A program made the position numbers and the translations under genes. DNA of 64,000 nt from Brevundimonas viscosa (GTDB lineage Bacteria; Pseudomonadota; Alphaproteobacteria; Caulobacterales; Caulobacteraceae), in contig NZ_FOZV01000004.1 of the NCBI RefSeq assembly GCF_900116065.1, forward strand, positions 1-64,000, in the 5' to 3' direction. The notes below the pieces were generated by a model that was given only the letters and a program-made list of their open reading frames with translations, was not told the DNA's origin and ran no database searches. This document shows positions 53,717 to 62,117 of this stretch, one piece after another. Position 1 is the first letter of the stretch; each line of letters starts with the position of its first letter.

Positions 53717-54451
53717 TCACTCCGCCGGCGGCACGAAGCGCAGGTTGATGATCACCCGGGAGCCGGTCGCGGCGCCGTCGACCGTCCGGGGATTGATCCG
53801 GAAGTGCCGCGAGAGGCTCTGCGCCGCCCGGCCGAAGCCCTGGCCGGCCGGCGTCTCCCGCGCGACATCGCAGCCGGCGATCGTGCCGTTGGCCTGCACG
53901 AGGCAGTTCAGGACCGCCGAGCCCCCGACGCCACGTTCCAGGGCGCGGTCCGGATAGGCCCGCATCATCTCCTCGGCGCTCGGCTGTCGCTCCCAGCTGG
54001 GGTTGCGGATCACGGCCGGCGCCGGTTCGGGGGCCGGCTCGGCGGCCGGGGGGGCGTCGTCCACAGGATTCGGCACGGGCACGGTCAGGGTGATGGCCGG
54101 TCCTGCCGGGACTGTCGGCGCATCGAGGTCGGGGACGGTGATCACCGGCGTGTCGACGGTCGGCGCCGGAGTCTTGTGGATGGGAGGATTGGGCGCCGCC
54201 GGCTTCGCCTCGGTCGTCGCCGGCTTGGGCGGCGGGTCGAGCGTGATCCGGAACGGATCGGCAGGAGCCGGCGCAGCCGGGGGGATCTCGAGCTCAAAGC
54301 GCTGGTAATACAAGGCCGCCCCGACCCCGATGTGGGCCGCCGCGACCACGCCGATGGCGATCCAGGCGTTGCGCGAGAGGCCCGGCCCCCGGCGCTCGTG
54401 GAAGTCTATGGGGCTCACCAGACCGGGCCCGCCTGCGGTTCTGATCATCAT
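53717..54451 (-). CDS. TonB-like energy transducer
   Basis: A 244-aa protein with a short cytoplasmic N-terminus, one membrane helix (AWIAIGVVAAAHIGVGAALY), a Pro-rich periplasmic spacer with many PxP repeats (PAPTVDTPVITVPDLDAP), and a C-terminal TonB domain including GGSAVLNCLVQANGTIAGCD. The two Cys in that domain match the other TonB-like protein at 18886-19626. Two in-frame ATGs at the start; either may be used. Convergent and abutting with the FAD enzyme gene. Confidence 0.86.
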   Translation of the reverse strand: MMIRTAGGPGLVSPIDFHERRGPGLSRNAWIAIGVVAAAHIGVGAALYYQRFELEIPPAAPAPADPFRITLDPPPKPATTEAKPAAPNPPIHKTPAPTVDTPVITVPDLDAPTVPAGPAITLTVPVPNPVDDAPPAAEPAPEPAPAVIRNPSWERQPSAEEMMRAYPDRALERGVGGSAVLNCLVQANGTIAGCDVARETPAGQGFGRAAQSLSRHFRINPRTVDGAATGSRVIINLRFVPPAE

Positions 54452-54568
54452 GGCCGTTCATCCCTGCTGCTGTCCCCACAGCGCCCATGCGGAAGTTGAG
54501 CGCTGACGTTACGGCAAGTTTTGGGCGAGCTTCGCCGCGAAATGGTCACGGCCGCCACCGGGGTCCGT

Positions 54569-54583
54569 TAGGCTTCCGTTAAC
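54569..54583 (+). promoter_or_regulatory. CtrA-like box before the lytic transglycosylase gene
   Basis: TTAG (54569-54572), 7-nt spacer, TTAA (54580-54583): one mismatch from the CtrA consensus TTAA-N7-TTAA. A GTTAAC half-site at 54599-54604 lies just before the start codon, and another at 55435-55440 before the DUF2336 gene. Fits cell-cycle control, unproven. Confidence 0.55.
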
Positions 54584-54607
54584 CAGAGTTCGCCAGCGTT
54601 AACGATT

Positions 54608-55405
54608 ATGACCATCGGGGCGATTCCATCGTCGAACGGGGTTGAGGCGGCTATCCGGCAGGCGTCCCGCGCCACCGGCGTGGACGCCGACTTCCTCGTG
54701 CGCACGGCGCGACGCGAAAGCGCGATGAACCCCTCGGCGCGCGCCCCGACGTCGTCGGCGGCCGGCCTGTTCCAGTTCATCGAACAGACCTGGCTGGCGA
54801 CGGTGAAGGCGCACGGGGCCAAGCACGGCTACGGCCAGTACGCCGACCTGATCCATCGCGGCTCGGACGGGCGCTGGCGCGTCGGCGGCTCGGCCCGCAA
54901 CGTGGTGCTTGACCTGCGCTTCGATCCCCGCGCCGCCTCGGTGATGGCGGCCGAACTGACGGCGTCCAACGCCGCCTATCTGCGCGGTCGGACCGGTCGG
55001 GAGCCGGGCGCCGGCGATCTGTACGCGGCCCACTTCCTCGGCCCGGCCGGCGCCGCGCAACTGATGGACGCCATGGCGCGGCGGCCCGCTTCCAGCGCCG
55101 CGGCGCTGTTCCCCGAGGCGGCGGCCGCCAATCGCTCGATCTTCTATCGTGAAGGTCGACCGGCGACGGTGGCCGAAGTGCACGCCAACCTTCAGCGCTC
55201 GGCCGGCGGCGGAGCGCCCGCGGCGACCACGGGGGCGCCGGCGAGCGCGCCGGATCTTTCGCCCCGCGACCAGATGCTGGCGGCCCGACTGGATCGGTTG
55301 AGGCAGGATCAAAGCCTGCTGGCCCTGTTGCTCGGGCAGGACGGAGAGGGTGGGCGCAGCGGCTTCGGCGGCGCGTTCGCCCCGGGGGAGAGCAGCGAAG
55401 CCTGA
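54608..55405 (+). CDS. Lytic transglycosylase (SLT domain)
   Basis: A 265-aa protein with an SLT-type lysozyme-fold domain at residues 10-150. The catalytic Glu is in VRTARRESAMNPSARAPTSS, and AAGLFQFIEQTWLATVKAHG plus DLYAAHFLGPAGAAQLMDAM complete the family. It cuts peptidoglycan glycan strands. There is no obvious signal peptide, so export by a non-Sec route, such as the flagellar or pilus system, is possible. The C-terminal 70 residues are low-complexity. A CtrA-like box is upstream. Confidence 0.82.
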   Translation: MTIGAIPSSNGVEAAIRQASRATGVDADFLVRTARRESAMNPSARAPTSSAAGLFQFIEQTWLATVKAHGAKHGYGQYADLIHRGSDGRWRVGGSARNVVLDLRFDPRAASVMAAELTASNAAYLRGRTGREPGAGDLYAAHFLGPAGAAQLMDAMARRPASSAAALFPEAAAANRSIFYREGRPATVAEVHANLQRSAGGGAPAATTGAPASAPDLSPRDQMLAARLDRLRQDQSLLALLLGQDGEGGRSGFGGAFAPGESSEA

Positions 55406-55487
55406 CGGCCGAATCCCGTCATGGTGAACCGTCCGTTAACGATGACGGGTCGATGCTGCCGGCGCAGCTGGAGTTCGAGCCTCGCCC

Positions 55488-56627
55488 ATGACCGCCTATC
55501 GCGCCCGCCTGACCGAACTGGACATCCGCAGGCTGATCAAGGCGGCGGACGACGACGAGCGCGCCGCGGCTGCGCACAAGCTGTGCCGCAGCATGGACCG
55601 CGCCGATCTGGACGAGGCCGGCCAGGCGGCGGCCCACAAGATCCTGCGCATGCTGGCCGAGGACGCCGCCGAACTGGTGCGGCGCGCCATGGCCGTGACC
55701 CTGAAGTCCTCCGACCTTGTTCCGCGCGACGTGGCGCGCCGACTGGCGGCCGACGTGGACAGCGTCGCCCTGCCGATCATCAACTTCTCGCCGGTCTTCG
55801 AGGATGCGGACCTGATCGAGATCGTCCGAGCCGGTTCAGCGGTGCGTCAGAGCGCGGTGGCGGCTCGTCCGGTCGTGAGCCGCGACGTCGCTGCGGTGGT
55901 GGCGGATGTCGGTTGCGAGCAGGCGGTCCGCACCCTCGCCGCCAACGACAATGCCGACATCGCCGAACCAGCCCTGGGGCGCTGTATCGACCGGTTCGGT
56001 TCCTCACCCGAGGTGGTCGCGGCGATAGCCTACCGCCAGGCGCTGCCTCTGTCAGTGACGGAACGGCTCGTTGAACTCGCATCCGATGCGGTCCGCGAGC
56101 ATCTGGTCACCCGGCATGCCGTGGCCCCCGAGACGGCGATCCGGCTGGCGACGTTTGCGCGTGAGCGCGCCACAGTCGATCTTGTGGATCAGGCTTCCAG
56201 CCACGCAGATCTGGGTCAGTTCGCAGCCGCCCTCAACGGACGCAAGGCGCTGACCGCATCGCTGCTCCTGCGCGCGCTGGCGCGAGGGCAGATGGCCCTG
56301 TTCGAGCACGGCCTTGCCGAGTTGGCCGGGACGCCGCACCAGCGCGCCTGGCTGATGATCCACGACGCGGGGCCGCTGGGACTGAAGGCCATCTACGACC
56401 GGGCCGGCCTGCCGCCGCGCCTGTTCCAGGCCTTCCGGGCCGGCGTGGACACCTGGCGGGCGTTGCAGGCCGAGGGCGCCGACACCTCGGGCGACGCCTT
56501 CCGTCAGCAGATGCTCGAGCGGTTCCTGACCCAGCGGCCGAATGTCGGGCGGGACGACCTTTCGTACCTGATGGAGCGGCTCGACCGCCATCCGGCCGAA
56601 CCGGACGAGATCGGCGCCGCCGCCTGA
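55488..56627 (+). CDS. DUF2336 family alpha-helical repeat protein, copy 1
   Basis: A 379-aa protein of DUF2336, an alphaproteobacterial family of unknown function. It consists almost entirely of helices of about 20 residues in HEAT-like succession (for example ELDIRRLIKAADDDERAAAA, AVFEDADLI-type segments, and LLLRALARGQMALFEHGLAE). No enzyme motif. The ending RDDLSYLMERLDRHP is family-like. A GTTAAC half-site and its own start (ATG 55488) follow the transglycosylase. A second copy lies at 58035-59168. Confidence 0.85.
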   Translation: MTAYRARLTELDIRRLIKAADDDERAAAAHKLCRSMDRADLDEAGQAAAHKILRMLAEDAAELVRRAMAVTLKSSDLVPRDVARRLAADVDSVALPIINFSPVFEDADLIEIVRAGSAVRQSAVAARPVVSRDVAAVVADVGCEQAVRTLAANDNADIAEPALGRCIDRFGSSPEVVAAIAYRQALPLSVTERLVELASDAVREHLVTRHAVAPETAIRLATFARERATVDLVDQASSHADLGQFAAALNGRKALTASLLLRALARGQMALFEHGLAELAGTPHQRAWLMIHDAGPLGLKAIYDRAGLPPRLFQAFRAGVDTWRALQAEGADTSGDAFRQQMLERFLTQRPNVGRDDLSYLMERLDRHPAEPDEIGAAA

Positions 56628-56676
56628 GGCATCCCCGCGAAGCGAGGACCGCCCCGCAGGTTGGCAGGATGGTCTA

Positions 56677-57153
56677 TCAGCCGAGGTGTTCGGCGACCCG
56701 GGCTTCAAGAGTTTCGGCCAGCGCCTTCCCCGTCGGGTGATCGTCGGTCTGGATCTGGTCGCGGACCACGGCCTTGATCGCGTCGACGTGGGCGTCGATC
56801 AGCACCAGGGGCGCGGCCATGCGCTTGGCCGGCTCGTCCATCATCTTGCACAGCGAGCCGGCGAGCCGGGTCACCAGCGGATACTGGTAGGTGGTTCCGA
56901 GACCCTTCAGGTCGTGGGCGCGGAAGTAGAGGGCCTCGGCCGTCTGGTCGTTGTAGCCTTGGCTCCGGATGTCGGACTGGGCCTTGTCGAGCTTGACGAT
57001 CTCGTCCTGCAGCCACTGGCCGAACTGGGCCGACATGGCCTTGAGAGCCTCTTCCGCCTTGGCGATGGCGCTGGCGTCGATCCCGCCGAAGCCGCCGCCG
57101 ACCTTCAGTCGAAGAGTGTTGGGCGGACGAATGACCTGGGCCGAATTGCTCAC
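56677..57153 (-). CDS. Hpt-like phosphotransfer protein
   Basis: A 158-aa protein with an Hpt-type motif: FRAHDLKGLGTTYQYP, with His80 the candidate phosphorylation site, inside a helical bundle (AEEALKAMSAQFGQWLQDEI before it). Hpt proteins relay phosphate between hybrid kinases and response regulators. GTG 57151-57153 follows GGGAG. No kinase or receiver is adjacent, so partners are unknown. It lies convergent to DUF2336 copy 1. Confidence 0.8.
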   Translation of the reverse strand: MSNSAQVIRPPNTLRLKVGGGFGGIDASAIAKAEEALKAMSAQFGQWLQDEIVKLDKAQSDIRSQGYNDQTAEALYFRAHDLKGLGTTYQYPLVTRLAGSLCKMMDEPAKRMAAPLVLIDAHVDAIKAVVRDQIQTDDHPTGKALAETLEARVAEHLG

Positions 57154-57220
57154 GGCGCGCTCCCGAAAGTGAACCGGCGAAGGGTGGCACGCGCGACCTT
57201 AAGAACCGGTGCACGCCGGG

Positions 57221-58003
57221 TCAGGCGGCGAACTGTTCCGCGAGGACGCGCTCCTCGAACGACCGGTCCGCGTCGAACAGCATGGTCAGGGCGATGTCGC
57301 GGCGTTCGTGGACGTCGACCCGGGCGACCCGTCTGACCTCGAAGCTGTCGGCGGTGGCGCTGACCGGTCGCTTGTCCGGCTCCAGCACCTCGAACCGGAC
57401 GCGCGCCCGATGCGACAGCAGCGCGCCCCGCCAGCGACGAGGCCGGAATGCGCTGATCGGGGTCAGCGCCAGAACCTGGGAATCGAGGGGAATGATCGGG
57501 CCGTGCGCCGACAGGTTGTAGGCGGTCGAACCTGCCGCCGTGGCCACGAGGCAGCCGTCGCAGGACAGTTCCTCGAGGCGCACCCGGTCGTCGACGCTGA
57601 TGCGCAGCTTGGCGCTCTGCCGGGTCTGGCGCAGCAGCGACACCTCGTTGATCGCCAGGCCGCTCTGGACCTGGCCGCTCTCGGTCCAGGCGTCCATCTG
57701 CAAGGGGTGAATGACGGTGCGCCCGGCGCGGGCGATGCGTTCGGGAAGGTCGTCCTCACTATAGTCGTTCATCAGGAAGCCGACCGAGCCGCGGTTCATG
57801 CCGAACACCGGCGTGCCGCGGTCCATCACCGTGTGCAGGGTCTCAAGCATGAAGCCGTCGCCGCCCAGGGCGACGATCACGTCCGCGGTCTCCCTGTCGA
57901 CCGAGCCGTACCGCTCGGCCAGACGGCCGCGCGCCGCCCGAGCCTCCGGACGGTCGGAGGCGGCGAAGGCGATGCGGGGGAGGGAAGGGAAGGGCGCGCT
58001 CAC
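57221..58003 (-). CDS. nadK: NAD kinase
   Basis: NAD kinase (260 aa) makes NADP from NAD. The GGDG motif is in [16 protein letters not shown], then [13 protein letters not shown], the NE/D motif in [17 protein letters not shown] and the Gly-rich [21 protein letters not shown] use GTG 58003; a TTG 12 nt upstream is an alternative. In this genus NAD kinase lies beside DUF2336 and Hpt genes here; no operonic link with them is proven. Confidence 0.93.
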   Translation of the reverse strand: MSAPFPSLPRIAFAASDRPEARAARGRLAERYGSVDRETADVIVALGGDGFMLETLHTVMDRGTPVFGMNRGSVGFLMNDYSEDDLPERIARAGRTVIHPLQMDAWTESGQVQSGLAINEVSLLRQTRQSAKLRISVDDRVRLEELSCDGCLVATAAGSTAYNLSAHGPIIPLDSQVLALTPISAFRPRRWRGALLSHRARVRFEVLEPDKRPVSATADSFEVRRVARVDVHERRDIALTMLFDADRSFEERVLAEQFAA

Positions 58004-58034
58004 GCCAGCACGCAAGCCGACGGCGTCGGCGAAG

Positions 58035-59168
58035 TCAAACGGCGAGGCGCTCCGGCGCGGCGCGGTCGTCGGCCACGATCGCACGGAAGGCGCGCGCGGC
58101 TGAGGCCGGGGAAATGGCGCCTCTCAGCCAGACGGCCGCCCCCTGATCGCCGGGCAGGCCCTGGTTCATGCTGCGGAGCTCGGCGAGAAGACTCGGATAA
58201 ACGGCGCGGTCGATGCCGACGGCGGCGCAGGCGTAGTAGAGCGCCTCGGGGGTCGAGCCGGCGAGCGCGGCCCTGACCTGTCCGGCGGTGAAGCCGCCCA
58301 GCATGGCCAGACCATGGACGAACAGGCTCATCCGCTTCTCGCGGGCGGCGCGGACGAGCACGCCGGGCCGCAACTGGCCGGCGGCGTGAAGCTTTCCGGC
58401 GAGACGGCGCTCCATCTCCTCGCGTTCGGGGGTCTCGACCGGCGCCGGGCTGACCGGCCGAAGCACGCCGGCCACGGCGTCGTACACCGCGGCGGCGAGA
58501 CGGGGCTCATCAACCTCAAAGCGGGCGCTGATCGACTGTCGCAGGGCCTCTCCGAGCCAGTGGTACATTTCCTGGGCCAGGGCCTGGGTCAGGCGCGGGT
58601 GGCGGGTGAGAGGACCACGCAGGGCGGCGATCCGGCGGGAATGCTCGACCAGACGTCTCAGGCCCTCGGCGCTGACCTCGGCGGTCCGGTTCGTGGCGAG
58701 CGCCGTCAGCACCGCCGGCTCGCCACGCTCGATGACGGCGTCGGCCACCCGACCGCTGATCCGCGGACGCCGGGCGACGGCGATCTGGTGCTCCAGCGAG
58801 GCCTCGATCAACACGCGCAGCAGGTCGTCGTCCTGCAGGACCGGGCTCGAGAGCAGGATCGGCCGGGCGATCTCGATCTCGTCGAGCGCCAGCACGTTCA
58901 CCAGCGCGGCGGGAGCCCATTCGGCGGCCGCCAGTCGTTCGGCCAGGGCGCGGCGCACCTCGCGCTCCGCCTGCTTCGCCAGGGTCAGGAAGATCTCCCC
59001 GAGGACCGGCGACAGTTCGCCGGCCGGAGGACTGGCGTCGCAAAGGGCCATCACGCCCAGCAACAGCCGTTGACGGGCGTCCGGGCTGGGGTTCCGCGCC
59101 AGCGAGAGCAGTTCGCCGGGGGGCGGCGCGCCGCGGGAGGAAAGCGGAAGCTGGACGAGGACGGTCAC
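58035..59168 (-). CDS. DUF2336 family alpha-helical repeat protein, copy 2
   Basis: A 377-aa member of DUF2336, similar in architecture to the copy at 55488-56627 but divergent in sequence. Recognisable segments are [40 protein letters not shown] (the latter parallels IINFSPVFEDADLIEIVRAG in copy 1) and [21 protein letters not shown]-like scaffold without enzymatic motifs. The stop lies 31 nt before the nadK start, so both may be in one operon. A CtrA-like box lies upstream. Confidence 0.85.
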   Translation of the reverse strand: MTVLVQLPLSSRGAPPPGELLSLARNPSPDARQRLLLGVMALCDASPPAGELSPVLGEIFLTLAKQAEREVRRALAERLAAAEWAPAALVNVLALDEIEIARPILLSSPVLQDDDLLRVLIEASLEHQIAVARRPRISGRVADAVIERGEPAVLTALATNRTAEVSAEGLRRLVEHSRRIAALRGPLTRHPRLTQALAQEMYHWLGEALRQSISARFEVDEPRLAAAVYDAVAGVLRPVSPAPVETPEREEMERRLAGKLHAAGQLRPGVLVRAAREKRMSLFVHGLAMLGGFTAGQVRAALAGSTPEALYYACAAVGIDRAVYPSLLAELRSMNQGLPGDQGAAVWLRGAISPASAARAFRAIVADDRAAPERLAV

Positions 59169-59234
59169 GGACGTCTCCGACGCGCCGGCTCGATGCGGCG
59201 AAGGCGACCGTAGCCGTGGGTCCCTAAAGCAGGG

Positions 59235-59249
59235 TTAATCGATCCTGAA
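59235..59249. promoter_or_regulatory. CtrA-like box plus GANTC between DUF2336 copy 2 and aldolase
   Basis: TTAA (59235-59238), 7-nt spacer, TGAA (59246-59249), one mismatch from TTAA-N7-TTAA. The adjacent GAATC (59247-59251) is a CcrM site. The box lies 66 nt from the DUF2336 start and about 60 nt from the aldolase start, between divergent genes. Confidence 0.5.
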
Positions 59250-59308
59250 TCTTGACGCGGAAGCCTGACGGCGCGAGCGTGCCGGCGGAACATAAGGAGC
59301 ACGTTGCC

Positions 59309-60073
59309 ATGGCGGACGGGGCCATCACTTCCCTCAGGTCGAAGGTGTCGGAGGCGGAGTGGAACGCGCGGGTGGAGCTCGCGGCGCTCTACCGGCTGGT
59401 CGCCCTCCACGGGTGGGACGACATGATCTTCACCCACATATCGGCGCGCGTTCCCGGCCCGGAAAAGCACTTTCTGATCAACCCGTACGGCTACTATTTC
59501 GAGGAGATCACCGCCTCGTCGCTGGTGAAGGTCGATCTCGACGGCGCCATCGTGCAGGAGACCGCCAACTTCATCAATCCGGCCGGCTTCACGATCCACT
59601 CGGCGATCCACGGGGCGCGCGAGGACGCCCATTTCGTGATCCACCTGCATACGGTCGCGGGGGTCGGGGTCGCGGCGCAGAAGGAGGGGCTGCTGCCGAT
59701 CGGGCAGAACGCCTGTCTGCTCCAGCACCAGGTCGCCTACCACGGCTACGAGGGACTGGCCCTGAACCATGAGGAGCGCGAGCGGCTGGTGGCGGATCTG
59801 GGCGACAAGCCGCTGATGCTGCTGCGCAACCATGGCACGCTCGCGGTGGGCCAGACGGCGGCCCAGGCCTGGGTCGGGATGTTCTTCCTCGAACGCGCCT
59901 GCGCCCAGCAGGTGGCGGCCCTTTCGGGCGGGCGTGATCACGTGCTGTTCGCCCCCGACGCCGCGCAGGAAGAGACGCGGCAGCAGGGCGGAGGCATCGG
60001 CTTCGTTTCGGCGCTCGCGTGGCCGGGCGCGCTGCGCATGCTCGACCGCAAGTCGCCGGGCTACGACGTGTGA
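59309..60073 (+). CDS. Class II aldolase/adducin family protein
   Basis: A 254-aa protein of the fuculose-phosphate aldolase type. Metal ligands appear as HFVIHLHTVAGVG and LRNHGTLAVG, and the opening strand TVSE-like region reads WDDMIFTHISARVPG. The ATG at 59309 follows TAAGGAGC; a GTG-like codon 57 nt upstream would add a disordered leader. Members of this subfamily in alphaproteobacteria are often of unknown substrate. Its stop overlaps the next GTG. Confidence 0.87.
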   Translation: MADGAITSLRSKVSEAEWNARVELAALYRLVALHGWDDMIFTHISARVPGPEKHFLINPYGYYFEEITASSLVKVDLDGAIVQETANFINPAGFTIHSAIHGAREDAHFVIHLHTVAGVGVAAQKEGLLPIGQNACLLQHQVAYHGYEGLALNHEERERLVADLGDKPLMLLRNHGTLAVGQTAAQAWVGMFFLERACAQQVAALSGGRDHVLFAPDAAQEETRQQGGGIGFVSALAWPGALRMLDRKSPGYDV

Positions 60074-60852
60074 AACGGGCCGGGGGGCTGGCTCTGGCCC
60101 TCGTGGCCGCCGCGTTGGCGACGGCGGCCGAAGCCGGCGCATGGCCCCGTAGCAAGGGTCGTGGGCAGGTCATCCTGAAGTTCGAGGACATGCGGGCCGT
60201 CGAGGGCTTCGATCCCTCCGGCGAGCTCGCGCCCCTGCCGGCGGAACGCCGGGAGCGAATCCTCGGCGCCTTCGTCGAGTATGGCCTGACCGACCGGGTG
60301 ACGCTTGTTCTCAAGGGCGACTGGCAGTCGGGGGAGGACGCCTTCGTCGACTACGAGGGGCGCGGGCCGCTCGAGGTCGGGGTGAACTGGCACGCCTGGG
60401 GCGACGATCGCACCTCGGTCTCGCTCTACGGCGGCGTCGCCGACGGCGGCGAGGGGCGGAACGCCGGCTACGCCGCTCCGGGGCAAGGGGATCGGGACTG
60501 GGAGGTCCGGGCGTCCGTCGGCCGTTCGTTCGCCGCCCCGGGCGGAGAGACCGGCGCCTTCACCGGCGGATTCGTCGAGTTGCAGGCCGCCCGGCGAATG
60601 CGCGAGGGGCTGCCGGACGAGACGCGGGTGGACGCGACCCTCGGCGCGCACTTCGGCGAGGACTGGATGGCGTTGGCGCAGGCCTATGCCGGCGAGGCCG
60701 AGGGCAACGGACCGCGCTGGCTATCCCTTGAGGCGTCCGTGGTGCGGCGCCTCGGGGCGTGGAGCGTGCAGGTCGGCTGGCGCGAAGCCGTGTACGGTCG
60801 GGAGACGCCCCGCTCGGCAGGGCCGGTGATCGGCCTCTGGCGCCGCTTCTGA
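60070..60852 (+). CDS. Exported protein of unknown function (beta-rich)
   Basis: A 260-aa protein with signal peptide MKRAGGLALALVAAALATAA and a mature part rich in alternating residues (ERILGAFVEYGLTDRVTLVL, then WSVQVGWREAVYGRETP), ending in LWRRF, consistent with an outer membrane barrel. The GTG start overlaps the aldolase stop. I do not recognise a named family. Confidence 0.68.
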   Translation: MKRAGGLALALVAAALATAAEAGAWPRSKGRGQVILKFEDMRAVEGFDPSGELAPLPAERRERILGAFVEYGLTDRVTLVLKGDWQSGEDAFVDYEGRGPLEVGVNWHAWGDDRTSVSLYGGVADGGEGRNAGYAAPGQGDRDWEVRASVGRSFAAPGGETGAFTGGFVELQAARRMREGLPDETRVDATLGAHFGEDWMALAQAYAGEAEGNGPRWLSLEASVVRRLGAWSVQVGWREAVYGRETPRSAGPVIGLWRRF

Positions 60853-60998
60853 GGCCGGATGATCCGGGGCCGGCGACAGGACGTAAACGGGGACTCGTCG
60901 CGACGGAAACCGAAACCGCCTCCGTTACATCAACTTGAATTTGCGCCGCTGCCCGAAGTCGCTAATCCGGCGCCTTCCCACTCCGGAGTGCCTCCCGC

Positions 60999-62117
60999 GT
61001 GATCAGACGCCATTTCCTCCTTGTCGCGGCCGGCGTGCTGCTCGGCCTGATGGTCGTAGCGGTGGTTCTCCGCCTGGCCTTTGCGGGCGAGGAGACGGGC
61101 GGCGGCCGCGGCGGTCCTGGCGGACGGGGCGGGGGACAGCAGGTGTCGCAGGCGGTCGCCACGCCACGCCCCTTCAGCGACGAGATCCGCGTGCTTGGCG
61201 TCGCCCGGGGGCGGCGGTCGGTGAACATCACCTCCTCGACCAGCGAATTGATCACCCGCGTCCTGTTCACCGACGGGCAGAGGGTCGCCGCCGGCACGCC
61301 GCTGGTGCAACTGCAGGCGCGGGAGGAGGACGCAGGGGTCGGGGAGGCCCGGGCCCGGGTGCTCCAGGCGCGGTCGATGTACGAGCGCTATCGCGAGCTT
61401 GGCGAGCGCGGCTTTGCGTCGCCGATGATGGTAGAGCAGTACGAAACCCAGCTTGAGAGCGCCCAGGCGGCCCTGAACGCAGCCGAGGCGCGTCAGGGCG
61501 ACCGGGTCATCCGCGCGCCGTTTTCCGGCGTCCTCGGTCTCAGCACGGTGACGCCCGGCACCCTGGTGAACCCTGGAGCCGTGATCGCCACCCTGGACGA
61601 CATCGATGTGGTCCGCGTCGACTTCCCGATCCCCGAGCGCTACCTCGGCGTGCTGCGCACCGGCCAGCCGATCACGGCGACGGTCGACGCCTACGGCGAT
61701 CAGCCGTTCGGCGGCCGGATCGCCCTGATCGACACACGCGTGAACGAGCAGACACGCGCCGTTACGGCCCGGGCCGAGATCCCGAACCCGGGCTGGCGTA
61801 TCCGCCCCGGAATGGCGGTACGGGTCACGGTCTCCCAGGGAGAGCGGACCGCCCCGGCCGTCCCCGAATCGGCGGTGCAGTACGAGGGCGAAGGGGCGTT
61901 CGTGTACCGCATCGCCGCGGGCGAACGCGGAGCCACCGCCCAGCGGGTGGAGGTCGAGACCGGCGCGGTCGAGGGCGGCTTCGTCGAGATCGTGTCCGGC
62001 CTGAACGCCGGAGATCGCGTGGTGGGCTCGGGCCTGAACCGCATCCAGCCGGGGGCGCCGATCCGCGTCGCAGGGGTCGCCGCCCGGGGCGCGGCCGAAA
62101 AGGGCGCAGCTCGATGA
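60999..62117 (+). CDS. RND efflux periplasmic adaptor (MFP) subunit
   Basis: A 372-aa membrane-fusion protein. One N-terminal anchor helix (LLVAAGVLLGLMVVAVVLRL), a Gly-rich segment (GGGRGGPGGRGGGQQ), then the lipoyl-like and coiled-coil hairpin region (LVQLQAREEDAGVGEARARV; LGERGFASPMMVEQYETQLE) and beta-barrel (RVDFPIPERYLGVLRTGQPI). GTG 60999. The stop overlaps the RND pump start (ATGA), forming a two-gene operon. No outer membrane factor gene follows inside the window. Confidence 0.93.
   Translation: MIRRHFLLVAAGVLLGLMVVAVVLRLAFAGEETGGGRGGPGGRGGGQQVSQAVATPRPFSDEIRVLGVARGRRSVNITSSTSELITRVLFTDGQRVAAGTPLVQLQAREEDAGVGEARARVLQARSMYERYRELGERGFASPMMVEQYETQLESAQAALNAAEARQGDRVIRAPFSGVLGLSTVTPGTLVNPGAVIATLDDIDVVRVDFPIPERYLGVLRTGQPITATVDAYGDQPFGGRIALIDTRVNEQTRAVTARAEIPNPGWRIRPGMAVRVTVSQGERTAPAVPESAVQYEGEGAFVYRIAAGERGATAQRVEVETGAVEGGFVEIVSGLNAGDRVVGSGLNRIQPGAPIRVAGVAARGAAEKGAAR

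Noticed and set aside
60930..60998. Promoter for the RND operon with GCTAATC as -10
   Set aside because: The nearest -35-like TTGAAT is 20 nt upstream, too far for the usual spacing.
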